From: Amblyornis subalaris
Lineage: Eukaryota > Chordata > Aves > Passeriformes > Ptilonorhynchidae
Assembly: GCA_018881555.1 (NCBI GenBank)
Contig: JACAXG010000012.1
Coordinates: forward strand, 13,694,279-13,758,278
DNA length: 64,000 nt
Direction of reading: 5' to 3'
This document shows positions 1-12,600 of this stretch, in pieces (within the stretch, counting starts at the first letter, position 1; every line of letters starts with the position of its first letter). The translations under genes and the position numbers were made by a program. The notes below the pieces were generated by a model. It was not told the DNA's origin, did no database searches, and worked only from the letters and a program-made list of their open reading frames with translations.

Positions 1-3000
1 TGTCTGTGTTTACCTTTATGTATGCTTTGCCACTATACAGAGTTCTCCAATGTCAAAATGTTAGGTGAGGAGACTGGTAAAGGTAATTTTGATGCAATTC
101 ATCAATATCTGCCCCCTGTGCTTCTGGCCTTTTTGCAGCAAGTTCTTTTGGATTTTTTTCTTCCCCATATTTTACTGCTGTAGGTGTGAGTTCACGTTTT
201 ATGGTGCTGAACTTGCATAATCCAATATCTGCTCTGAAGTAATAGGAATGCTGCAAAAAGTTTCTAAATTTATTAACAGATTTCAATCAAAAGATAATTG
301 ATTTAGTGTGCTCTAAAAAAAGCTGGAAGATAATATTATATTTCTTTTTCTGTACAAATATTTAAATTATGTATTTGTGCTTATGTATTGATGTTGTTTG
401 TCCTATGATTTAAATAACTAGTTAGGCAACCACTTTACATTATTTCCCTAGCTGTGGTCATGGGAATTCTCCCTAAAATGAACTAATGACTCTAATGACA
501 GTAATTTACAAAGCAATGTTTAGACAAATAGTTTTTAAATTATGCCACTTAAAAAACCCCAAACCATGGGAATTACGTGCCCATCCATCACCAGTCTTCC
601 TCTTCTATTCCACAGTCCAGTGGTAGTACAGGTGTAATACTCTGCCACTAGCCCTGCTTTGAGAGGAAACATTGAACACCTGCTTGAAAGGAGATCTGTC
701 AAAAAACCCCAAACAACCAAACCAATAAACCCCAAACAATTTCCTTTACCCCCATCCTCATCACATCTGTGCTTTGAAGAGTCTTGGTTTCCAGGGCGTG
801 ATATCCTGATGCCATTGGTTTGCATTGAGAGTTTCTTAATGCAGTTGGGGTTTCTTAAATTGCAGTGGCTGGGGAAATAACTCATACCAGTTAAGAAATG
901 ATTGTTGAATGCTGTTTTATAGTTACTGTTCTCACCGTTTTAAAAAATCCCACTGAGATTAATTAGTGTGAGGGATAAGAAAGGGCAGAGAAGACTCACA
1001 AAGCTTCCAGCATTGCATTCAGTATTGATGGCTTAAAGCATTGTGTTCTCCACAAGGGGAATTGATGTAGTTTGTCTGAATACTTGGTGTTTGCAGCATC
1101 TTTTGATTGTTTTCTGCAGGAGATGGGCTCTTGCTGGAACAGACAGTAAACACCTGATGCAACTGTTAGTGTGGATTTATCAACTTAATTTTGTTAATTT
1201 AACTGTTTAAGTAATCCAACACCCTACAGAATCATTCCTCTCTGGCTCTTTGCCTAAGACTCCCTCAACTTCAGTTCTCCTTAAGGTACTGTGGTCNTTA
1301 GCAGGGAAAAAGTCTTTCTTCCCCTCCTTTCCAAGACAAATGCAGGTAGGTGATTAATCCTACTGCTGAAAGGTACCATCCGTGTTTCGAAAAGTGGACT
1401 ACAAGAACATACAAATAGAACATCTAATTATTCTGATATGACAAACTTTGTATATGTTATTCCAGCAGATGGGTTCTTGTCCTTTATTTTAATATGTAAT
1501 TGCAGATGCAGGTTAAATGCTGTGGTATATTGGGAGCAAACGCTGTCAGTAATGTAGAGCTTCTTTTAAGTGGATAGTCATGCTTATCTGGAGANTGGTA
1601 GATTTTTCCACGCTGAGCTTCAATACTGTTGGACCCTTATGTCTGTGCCCTGGAGGCTCTTGCATCACTTGTGAACCATGCAGCACACTTTATTAATGAG
1701 GTTAATTTCTGAGATTCTGCATAAAGTTGAGCACANGTTGAAATGTGTCACCAAAGGCTTTTGCTTAGCTTGTGCAAGATCTTACGGTGGCTTCTCAAAG
1801 TTTCTGCAGAACTCTAACCACCACCAGGCATGAGAGGAACAGTTAAAGTTTTGTTGGTATTGTCATTGAATAGTACTGGAATGGAGACCAAATATTTCAT
1901 TTTTTTTAACCAGAGTTTCATGGCATGAGCTGTGTCATGACACAGCCTTTTCATCAGCTGGGGGTTTTGGGGCCAATATTCATTCTTTTGTAGTTACTAG
2001 TTGTCTTATTATTAACTAGGCATTGTGTGCACCTTTGTTCCACTGGCCCTCTTTTGATCAATAGATGCATTCTGTTGCTTTTTCTTGCTCACCTAAAGAC
2101 TTTCTGAATCTGTTCTCTGTGTGCCTTTGACTAGAGCAGCCTGAATGATTTGTTTGTATCTCTTTCATGGAAAGACTTCCTGAACATGCAGGTAGGGGAG
2201 CAAAAATTTAAAAAATCCAAATCAATGCCAAAAAAGTCATAGATTACATGCTGGGTTTTGAAAACAATTTTGATTGGTACACTTGTATTTTTGTCTCAAA
2301 GNTCACAAAGGGTGTGATAGTTCTTTTGGTTTCTTGAAGCTAAGTAGGTTGTCTTCCTTTGCATGGCTTTGCTCATGCAAGCAAGTTGTCTGGCCTAAGT
2401 AGAATAAAATTTTACTTCTTAAATAAATATATTACCTAGAGTTTGGGCTATACAATATAATGTTTTTGATTGTATGTGAGTATGTATTTGTATTATAATT
2501 ATGCGTTAATGGTTATCAATGTTAATTTCTTGAACTTTAAAATGAGAAGTTTGATTTTGAGGTGCTTTTTTTTTTTTCATTTTTCCTTCTAGCACCCTGC
2601 CCTTGTAATATCNCATAAGGACAAGTTAAAAATATCAAATGAATTCGCTTCTCGCAGTTAANGTATCATGAGGCATAAAATTGTATTCCAGGTGCTGTTT
2701 AAAATCTGACAGAGATAAATTTAAGTTGTTGGTACAGTATAATAAGAACAGAACTAGATAGATGTTTAACAAATGAAGTAAAAAAAGTTTCAGAGTCTGC
2801 TCTGAATGACATCAACACCTTGCCTTCCATTTGAAGTTTCTCTTGCTGTACTCCTTACTNTCTTCCTACTGTTCATTAAAAAAATTCTATCTGTACCTAA
2901 AATGAGCTTCTGTCACACAAGACGTGTCAATGAGACTGTCCCCAAAATCCAAACACAGGCCATAACGTATAGACCATATATGTAACTCACTGACAGAGCT

Positions 3001-6000
3001 GTTCACATGNAAGATCTCTGCACTTTGCTTTCACAACACCTTGAATGAAGCCCATGTTAATGTGTTGTTTAGGTCCATCTTCTGGCTTTAATGATTCAGC
3101 TGTCATTGGTATTGATGATTAGACCATCAAAGTGAATTATTGGTACAGATTGAGGACAACTAAAGGAAATGTGTTTTAATAAATTTGCAATTAGATATTG
3201 CATATCAGTTTTGTCATGCTTTCACCAAATAAATGCTTTAAAGTTCTGTTATGGTCTACTATGAGTTCTAAAATTTTAGCAAACCATCCAGAAGAAATGT
3301 CTGCCTCAGATGCTAAGTCTTGCTTTATGTAAGTAGTGATACTGAAATGCTTGAAAGTAGGTAGAATTTGAATAAAACAGGCAAGAGATTTTCCTCAAAT
3401 ATTTCTAAAAGTGAAAATGCTTTGTTACACCTTTAATGTGAAAGATTTGGTTTAAAACTTAGTTATGATGCAAGAATGCTGTGAATAGACAGTGTAAATA
3501 CAAAGAGATTTGATTGTGAGCACAGACCTGTGACCTTCAGCAAGGGCTGAAAATGGTTTGTTGTCCTCTGCCACAGAGGGGGGCTCCTGTACCACACCTC
3601 GGGGCACCACAGTGACCCCCTCCACTACTTTGTTTAGTACTAATTACACCAATATTAATACCAAAGAAAGCAAGTGTAAACATAAACAGTTTTTTCAGAT
3701 ATTGTATGTCTGAATATTATTTATTTCTCGAAAAAAATACAACTATTTCTGTCTAATAAGATGATATCGAGAGGAAAGACTGAAATGAGTTATTTCGTGG
3801 TGACTTGCTCTAGGCAGCACACTGGTCTTGGGTGCCAATTAAAATTCACTAGTAGAAGGCAGGGACTGAAACCAACTCAATAGTGTGTGGCAGGTCACCA
3901 TACAGTGAAACACTCAGTTAAGAGTTTTATCAGCTCCTTTCTCTCTCATTTGGGTTTGAGGGTTTATCACTGAAACATTTTCCCTTCTGAGATGTTTTTC
4001 ACTTCCCCACCGCCCCCCCAAAAAAAAAAAATCTTTCTTTAGATTTAATTGTAAATTTTACTTCTAGGGTACTCTAGCCATTTTAACATTCTCAACTCAA
4101 TCTCACTGTGTCACAGCAGCACTAAATTATTTTGTCAGTTTGTATTTTAATGAGAGTTAGGATCTAGTTGAAATTGGAATTAGCTGCTGTAGTTCATGGC
4201 ATTCAATTTTTCTAGTCCTCACCTCATCAAAATATGCACCAAGCTGCTTCTTTCAAACTTGCACTTTAGAGCATTTATGTAAATAGCAGTGCAGCTATTT
4301 CAGGGATGAACAGAATTTATAACTTCTATGGAAAAGGATGCTTTATCACTCATTTGAAATTCACTTATGGACATCAGCACCATGAAGTGCTTTCTGTCCT
4401 CTACTATGAAACAAAGTGAAACTAGAGGCCACCTGATTTGGTTGAACAGCTCATTTTTCTTTCTCCCATGCTTTTACTATCACCACTGTATTTCTCCCAC
4501 TCTATTCTNATTTTGCTTATTCTGTTACTTTTCTCTTTGTCTGTGCTCTCTCCCCTAGAGCCTCGAGCTACCCTGCAGAGTGGTTCAAAAGCTGTCAATT
4601 CAGTAAAGCGAAAAAGCTCAAGGCAAGCTATATCCAATNGTTGATTACAGGATGAGCTGTCAGGATCTGTGAACTCCTGCAAATGATGAAAGAGAAAATT
4701 ATACTTAAAATCCAGGTGAAAGCTAGAGTGTTCCAAGTAAATTTTCTGTATTTAAGAAACAAGAATCCAGAAATAGGTGCCAAAACAAGTCGAGAGACCC
4801 CATATTCCACATTTTTCTTTGCTTCCTTTACTCTCTCAGGCTAAAATCCCAACCTTATAGAGTTAGTTGATGGTTACCTATTCACACAGGATTTCTTTCT
4901 GAATCACTGGAGATGCAGAAACAATGATGTTTTTCAAATAGCCAAAATGCATTTTTTCTCTCTGAAGTTCATTTCATGAATATTAATGATATTACATCGT
5001 TAAAGAGATATTTAAGAGTATATTTATGAAAAGAGGTAGATGTATTATAATATCAAATGCTTATTACATTAATACTAAATTTTATGAAGCATCTTAGGTA
5101 TGATGCATAGAATGAACTGTATCAGGACAATATCNATTGGTTTCCTCAATTTTTTTTTTATTTGCATGTAGTGGTTGGAAAATTTTGTTTGTGTTGTTGG
5201 TTTTGTTTTAGTATTTGGAAATTTGAAGGTGTTACACAGGCTGAAAGGGTATTTTTCTTTTTCACAGTAATAAAGGACGAGCAATCTTCTCTCCAAATGG
5301 TTACTGGTAAATCACAGCACCCTTTACAGAGAAATCTGCTTTCTTCTGATGCATTTCTCTAATCTTTGATAATATCTTTCCTGTGGGATAATATGTTGCT
5401 ACTTCAATAGTTCCACAGAAGCATAAGCCATGGCAAATAGAGCTCTGTGATTATTTTATGTGCTTGTGGGTTAGCTTATAGCAGTGCAATCCATTCTGAG
5501 GAAAGGACAGTATGTAACTATAAATCGAGACCAAATTAATCCACAGGCCTTTTCTGTTGTGCTTTTTTTTCTTAATAAATACTGAAAAAAGCGAAAANGA
5601 GATTGTTTTCATCCTAACTGTGAAACAGATTTGCTCTGTGATCAAAACTGCTTACTCTAAATTTTTGTTTTCCATTCTGGTTTGGATGAGGCAGAGAAGA
5701 AACAGCTGTGGCCCTGTTTGGGATAGGAGTCACAGCCATGCACAAACTCTGTGCATACAGCCATGCAGACCTGGCACAATGTCTGCATTGCAAACAAAAA
5801 TGTGTGTGAAAGCTGGGGAAGAAGGAATCTCCGGGATTCTAAATAAATCCAGATGGCCAGTAATGTTGCAGTTACAGGGCTTTTGTGGGTTGATCTGCTG
5901 TGTGGACCCAAGGTTACTCTCCAAGCCAATTCAGAGTCCCAAAGTTCTGTGTCAGTCTTGCCCTTTGTGCTGGGAAGGTGACAATCTTGTGATGCATCNT

Positions 6001-6328
6001 ATCTAGTAACTATAATAGACTACTTTAAAACCCCTGTCACAGCATTCTTATTTNAAAAAATAATTTTAACTGTGTGTAAGACTTTTGCATGATTGCTAGT
6101 GGAAGACTGGAAGTCTCTTCTCTTTTTTGTGTACTGCATTTGTCACAATTTGTAATAAAAAACCTTCCTATTAAGCATCTATGAAGAGCATGCCATTAGC
6201 AAAAATGAAGCTTATAATTAAATAGAACGACTGAGTNATTTTTTTTCCTGAGTCTCTGTCACTGCATGTAAAGGCACAGTGTCAACTTTTAAAAGTTGCA
6301 GTGGCACTTAGTAGAGAGTAAACTAACT
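1..6328. other. AT-rich non-coding DNA, no gene recognised
   Basis: Unique-looking AT-rich sequence with stops scattered through all six frames; the open frames here are short and resemble no family I know. It holds homopolymer tracts (a C run followed by an A run near 4010-4031, a T run near 2568-2578), A/C-rich low-complexity patches near 550 and 700-740, and an 18-bp perfect palindrome listed separately. Many single N calls occur here. It could be intergenic or intronic; the sequence does not decide between them. Confidence 0.7.
1929..1946. promoter_or_regulatory. 18-bp perfect palindrome with two antioxidant-response-like half sites
   Basis: GCTGTGTCATGACACAGC reads the same on both strands. 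Each arm contains TGACACAGC, which fits the core TGACnnnGC of the antioxidant response element bound by CNC-bZIP/small-MAF dimers. That a motif fits is seen directly; that the site is bound is inference. A perfect 18-bp palindrome is expected about 0.2 times in a random 64-kb sequence. Confidence 0.3.
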
Positions 6329-6940
6329 TGCTATGCTGGTTTTGGCTGAAATANAGTTCATTTTCTTCACAGTAGCTGGTGTGGGGCTGTGGTTTGCATT
6401 TATGCTGGAAACAGTTTTGGTAGTGCAGCAATGTTTTGATTATTGCTGAGGAGGGCTTAGCAGTCAAGGCCTTTTCTGCTGCTCACCCCATCCCACCAGC
6501 AAGAAGGCTGGAGNTGCACAAGGAGCTGGGAGGGGACACAGGCAGGGCAGCTGATCCCAACTGACCCAAGGGATATCCCAGATCATATGGCATCATGCTC
6601 AGTGTATAAACTGTGGGGAGGGTGGGCAGCTGCTCGGGGACTGGCTGGGCATNAGTAACTTGGGAGTGAGCAATTGTTTTTATTCGCATTGCTTGCTTTT
6701 CTTGGATTTTATTTCCNTCTTTGTGTTTTTTCTTTTTCGTTACAACTTACTGTTTGTTTGGTTGGTTTTCTGTTTTGTTTTTTGTTTTTTAAATATTGTT
6801 TCAATTACTAAGCTGTTCTTCTCTCAACCCATGAGTTTTCTTGCTCTTAGGTTTCCAGTTCTCTCCACCACCTTGCTGGGGCAGGAGGCAAGTGAGCAGC
6901 TATGTGGGGCTTAGCTGCTGGCTGGGGATAAACCACAACA
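6329..6940 (+). mobile_element. Solo LTR of an avian endogenous retrovirus, decayed
   Basis: The segment follows, in order, a bird LTR I recognise: an opening around TGCTGGTTTTGGCTG, a block ending CAAGGCCTTTTCTGCTGCTCA, a block with GGGAGGGGACACAGGCAGGG, a TATA element (TATAAA at 6605-6610), a T-rich stretch near 6675-6790, CTCTCAACCCATGAGTTTTC near 6822-6841, and a terminal GGCTGGGGATAAACCACAACA ending in CA. Orientation is plus because the TATA box precedes the polyadenylation region. That region reads ATTACTA where related copies carry ATTAAA, so the signal looks lost. No retroviral genes flank it, which fits a solo LTR left by recombination. I see no clean target-site duplication (CTCAG follows the 3' end and is absent upstream), so the 5' boundary is uncertain by about 5 bp. 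Family assignment (ERVK or ERVL-like) is left open. Confidence 0.85.
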
Positions 6941-9548
6941 CTCAGAATTACTAATTCTACCTTAGGTTTGTCATACTTGATTCTTTGACTGTAGGCAAAT
7001 TGTATTTTTAAACCAGCCTTTAACTGANGTAATCAGAATGATTAGAGCTCACTGAAATATAACTGCAATTTTATGTGAGGATACAGTTGTAAAAATTTCA
7101 CTAGAATAACTTTAATAACGATTATTTGATATCTATATAAAACATCCTTTCTTATCGAGAAAGGAGTAAAATAGACTGAGGTGAAGAAGGTGCTTTCACC
7201 AAATAAATCAGTNTAATTGAAGACTGAAATCAATGACAGTTAAGCTATTAAGTGTTAATTCATTACCTGTGCTTGTATTTAAGCTTNTGAAAATGTGTTT
7301 GTGACTGTACATTTGCAATTACAGACTAAAAATAAGCAACATTGTTTATAAAAAGAATAATCCATTGTTTCTTAAAATTCTGCCTGCTGTACAAAATTTC
7401 CTAATTTTGTCCATGGCAGCTGAGAAATGAATATCTCCTTCAGAAAGGAACAATGTTCAGCAAATGACCTTCATCATTAGTCATCCGTATCTGTTTGGCA
7501 CTGCTGATTGCCAAAAGCGAAATAATTTCCTGAGTGAAAAGATGGGTAAAATGAGATTAACATTTGCCCCTTCACANCTCACTTAATGCGAGCTGCCTCC
7601 TCTTCAAACCTAAAAGTATCTGGGAATCCAGTGAACACTTGATTCCAGGGAACCTGTAGCTACTGTGCTGCAAAGTTCCTATCTGGAATTCAGTCCCGGT
7701 TTTCAAATGAGCATCAACAACAATAAAGTCTGCTGAAGATCATTATGACAAGCCCTGCAAAATGCTTTTTGTAAAGGAAATATGNGCTGCTAAGAGCTAT
7801 CATCTGGTTTCAGTGCAAACTGTCACTTCCAGATTTTCCTTCCCTTGATTTTGTAAGCCATAGCAGATGTGACACCTTCAGAATCAGGGGAGGAGTGATA
7901 CTATTGAAGACTTATAACTCTTTATCAGTGGCAGCAAAATCTTGCAAATTTAGAACAAATGGCTCTAATGCTTTTTGAGGTGAAATTAAAAGGATTTTTC
8001 TTATTCTNGTAGAGTTATTGTTTCTATTTTACTCTAAATACATAAAAATAACATGGGATGCTTTATGACAAGTCACCACAAGGACCTGGGTTTCTTTGCT
8101 GTCTTCTAGGCATTTCTAGAATGTATGGAAGTATCAGAGGAATAAGTTATTTTTATAGTTGCTTACCTATGGAAGACTGAATCCTGCAAGGTCATGAGGT
8201 AAAAGAATGTTGGAAAGTAAATAATAGCTTTAAAAATTATTTTGCATCCTGGTCAAAGAGTTAGAGAAATCTGCTTCCTCTAAATTTCATAATATGTAGT
8301 AAAAAAACCAAAATGAAATATCCTGATGTTTAAAGGGGAAGTTNGTGGGTTGGGATTTTTTTTTCTCAGTGAGTAAAGGGTTTTTTTTCTTTAGGGACCA
8401 TGTCCTGAAGTGTGGCTTTCAATCTTCAGTCACAGTACTTGTCTTTGCTTAAAATTCCTGTGCAATTCATATAGGATTTTACTCCCTTCTTTTGAAATAG
8501 ATTTGATCCAAAACTCATTGGANTTAAGGAATTACTTTTCATTGACTTAATTTGTGTAACTATGGAGTCAGAATTACTTAGACTAGAAGTCAAAGTAATA
8601 AATGAGTCTAAATCTTTTTCAATCTTTCTGATTGTTACTGAATTCTATAGAGTGAGAATTTTAAATGGCTTGTTGTCTTTACAGTCAAGTTCATTTGTTT
8701 TATGCCNTTGTCTGGTGAAATTGTGATTTTTGTTCAATAAAATACTTTTAATAAAAAAATTCTTTTTAGTTTGAACCAACTTGGAATACAAATAAAAATG
8801 TCCATTTCTCTGTTTTAAAATGAGGGGAAATTACCTTTACCTGATGAAATAACTTAATATGCACATAAGGGAGCATTTGTGGATCTCTGTAAGACTTTCG
8901 GATTTCTAGTGTCAGAGATCCAGNGTGTCTGTAGATTATGCCTGGGGCCCCAAGATCGTCCATTCATTCACCTTCATGTAGATGGTAGAAGACATGAGGC
9001 AAAAGAAAGCATAACTGTGCAAGATAAATAACCTTTTATTTCTTAAAATTGAGGCCCCAAAATGCCATTGAGTAACAGAAAACCCAATGTCTCCTAAGCT
9101 GTCAGCCCCACTGGGCCCAATTGCAGCTGTGGTGTATCCAATGCCAGCTTTTCCACTCCAGCNCAGCTGAGTCCACACTGGAAGGCAAAAAAGCGCAAAA
9201 TTTGCCCAGGTAAGAAATGTGTAGAACTGCCGCCTATTTCATGCTTTTAGAGTAAAGATGAAATGGGGCAGAAAAACAGATACTCTACCACAAGCTGAAA
9301 GCAAAACAGTGAGATGTGATCCGGAGGAAACTGGTGTATGAAACGTGATTTCATTTATTCCACTTTCTAATCTAAGTCTTACTTAGTTTCCCCATTACTC
9401 GCAGCCCNATCAAAGCTTCAACCTAGCCAATAAAATGGAAATGTAATGCTGAATTTCCATCTGCTGTCTCTGCACTGTTAATCANGGTTAGAAATAGCTG
9501 CAGCCGTGCAAGATGTGAGTGGTTACCTCTGCCCACACAGCCCAGTGT

Positions 9549-9652
9549 GACTGTCACAAGTGATGGAGGGCCTGACAGGACAGTTACCTGTGTGACAGCT
9601 CAGCTGCTAGAGCCTTGTTTTCATTTACANCACATAATTAATTTTGATTAAT
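9549..9652. promoter_or_regulatory. Cluster of TGACAG words beside a homeodomain-type TAAT run
   Basis: Three copies of the TALE-type word TGACAG occur between about 9551 and 9598 (one as CTGTCA), followed by an E-box CAGCTG near 9601 and then ATAATTAATTTTGATTAAT at 9634-9652 with several TAAT/ATTA cores. TGACAG is the known MEIS/TGIF half site and TAAT the homeodomain core. The co-occurrence is seen; an enhancer role is inference. Confidence 0.25.
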
Positions 9653-12600
9653 GCAGATACTGATATGCAGGCTCTGTATAAAGTTAGGGCCTCTCTATAG
9701 CCTGCAGTAGGCTCCCAGTGCATATAGCTCCCCTTTGCAATGAAAGCGAAACTAGCAGCAAGAGGGATGACCCATTAGGATAAGCCTAGGAAGCCTCGGT
9801 GTTGCTCTTGGCGAAGAAAGGTGACTCCATCCTCCCTGACATTNTTGAAGAATTTCTAGGCTGACTAGAGTCTTGATCCAGCATCACACCAGGGCTGCTG
9901 TACTGCTCTCCAGAGTACAGGGGACATGACTGAACATTCAGTCTTCTGAAAGCATCAACCCTTTCTTTTCCTTACCTACTTTTGATAGAGCAAGCTGTCT
10001 GTGCTTCATTTCCCAGTTACAAGGTGGAGATTCAACACCTAACTTGTCCTTTCCTTTATTTAGCATACCTTTTTCTTTCATGACTTGGACTGTCCTTTGG
10101 GATATGCAGATGTTGGAAGAAAAATCAATGATACAGATCACCNGTGTTCTACTTAAAACTTATATTTGTCTTTGTAAGATCTGCTGACTTCTGCTTTTGT
10201 GATGCTTTCAGAAGCTTCTTTTTCTCTCTGCGGCTGCACCAAATCAATGGTGAAATAGGCAGCGTACGGCTTTATAGTCCTGTTGACTTTGCTCTTTTAC
10301 AAGACATCTTTACTCTGAATGCAAACTCTTGTTCCTACAATATAATTTGGATCATGAAATCCTTTTAATTTTTTTCTTGTTCCTGAGCCAGCAGTCTTTT
10401 TCTTGGGTACTCTCTTTGAAGGTTTTCCTGAACAGAAAGTCACAGACTCTCAGTGGGAGACTGATTTTAAAGCTAATGCAAAGCAAGAGAGATGCTGACT
10501 TTACCAGCAAGTAACATTGGAAAAATACATTCCTTAGGTTTGCCATTGTGCTAAAAAGGAATAGTATTACCTTTACAGGTGAACTCAACTATCCAACACT
10601 GAGAAATTTAGTCTTTCTAGGTGAGAAAGTTATTCTGAAGGATTTGTAGTCATATTTTTTCTTATTCTCATAACCAATGTTTTCTAGTTTCTTACTTGAT
10701 TAATTTATTCCAATTTATCCCCTNCTAAGGTATTTTTTATAATCTTCTCCTAATGTATGTTTATATGCTGCAGGCCTTTATGGATGTCTATCAAGTCAGA
10801 GTTTTGCTGTCATATTAGCAAACAATCTTTTTTCAGTTAAGACCTTAATTAGCCTCTCCATAGTTTTCTTTGTTTTATTATCCAAGTCCAGTTTACCTCT
10901 GTCCTCCTTTCAATGGTGTGCAAAGATTACAAAACACTCTAATAGCTGTAGGCTCACACAAGCTGCAAATGCTTTCCTTCNTGTATTTTGACTGGTCCTG
11001 ATCGAAGTCGTGAGTGTTGTTCAAGTGACAAAGAGACATTGAGCTTCTCCAGCCATGCTGCAAAACCCTCTTCTGCTGCCAGTTTTATTTTTTATGCAGT
11101 TCCTTCAGCATGCCTACACTGCACTCTGAAGCATGGGGCAAGGCTTGATGATGTAACATCAGGGGATGTTTTTGTGTTTGGGCCTTGGTATGAACTGAGA
11201 GTCAACCTTCCTCGAGGCTCTNACAATCAACCCTGCCTGCTGTGTTTGGTTTTCAGTGTGTGGTTTGAGGGCAAGGATGAGACTACTTTCAGATGGAACT
11301 AATCTGGAAGATGCACTCTGAATGTACTCCACTGCTCAATTAGCAGGCTGCGTAAGAGCCATTAGGAAGTGAAACAAGCTACTCAAACTGTGTATAATGT
11401 GGCTGTGAGGGGTATAGCTGGTACTACGCTATTTTGTTCCACAGATCTGGTCTCTTTGGGTTCCACTGTTGCTAAAGTAGACAATGCTATGCAGCTCATG
11501 GGATCGGGGTCTAAAACCATGGCAATATGAATGAGACTCTTTCTGGGCAAATAAGCTGGGCAGGCTCTCTGTATTTCCGTAAGATTTAGCATCTGAATAA
11601 TTTGAAAATAAGTTTGAGCTTGCTTATTGATCCTCTTCATGATACATGAATGCACATAGAAATATTTTATACATATGTAAAATTATATACTATTAAGATA
11701 GGGTAAATCCTAGAGATGTGAAAATGCTGACCTGCTCGCTCATAAAATAATTATAAAAAGATGTTTCTAGCCATTGATGTAGTCTCTAACTTTTTTCTCT
11801 NTTTTTGGTTAAAGTTTCTGCCTGTAAATATACTCAATAGATGCAATTCTGCTNTTAGAAAAGACAGCTATCATGCTTGTGCAGGGAGTAGTACCAGCTG
11901 AAACATAAACAACACCATTATCTGACATTACTTCTGAGTTAAGAATTATGTTTAACTGAACCTCAATTCACTCAACACAAAATTGTGAAATAAGAGATCA
12001 CAGATTTCATCTTGCTTAAATGTTAGAAACCTTTGGATAGCTCAATACTGTCATGTAGGGTGAAAATACTTCTTAACAGAAGTAAAAACTCATCAGAATA
12101 ACAAAATAAAACCAGATTCATCAGTTTGACATCTGCCCAANGTTTTGCTTTATGAAGCACTTAATTAGATTTGCTATTGCTGTAAATCTTCCTTGTAACA
12201 ATATGTGTAATTTGTTCAAAGTAGTTCACAAATTTATTAATGCATCCCATTCAATTGGCTCTCTGTATCAGTCATAGCAGAGAAACCCATGACTTTGTCT
12301 GAAGTAATTATTCAGTTTAAAATCAATTTCACTGAACAAGTTGGGTACATAATTTCAAAGAGAAATACTTATAAATGATCTGTCAGGAGAGGATTTGGAG
12401 CAGTGCTGTACNAATCCCAGAAATTAAGCTGCAGCCTCCCTAGCCTGAGCCAGTACTGCCTTCAGTCTCCTGTCTCTGGTCTGACACAGTAATTGATTGA
12501 CACTGATCGCATTTCGCATTGGGAAAGGAAATTTAATTGAAGGAATGGTAAAACGTGTCCAAATGGACAGTTAGGTTTATGGTAGATGATAATCCTAAAT

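Noticed and set aside
4200..4260. Minus-strand exon-like segment before a GTGAGG donor
   Set aside because: The donor is good and one frame is open, but the acceptor is poor and the segment is only about 45 nt. It shows how easily such pairs arise by chance here.
5557..6006. 149-codon plus-strand ORF
   Set aside because: Within chance expectation, contains an ambiguous codon, overlaps opposite-strand ORFs and has no recognisable domain.
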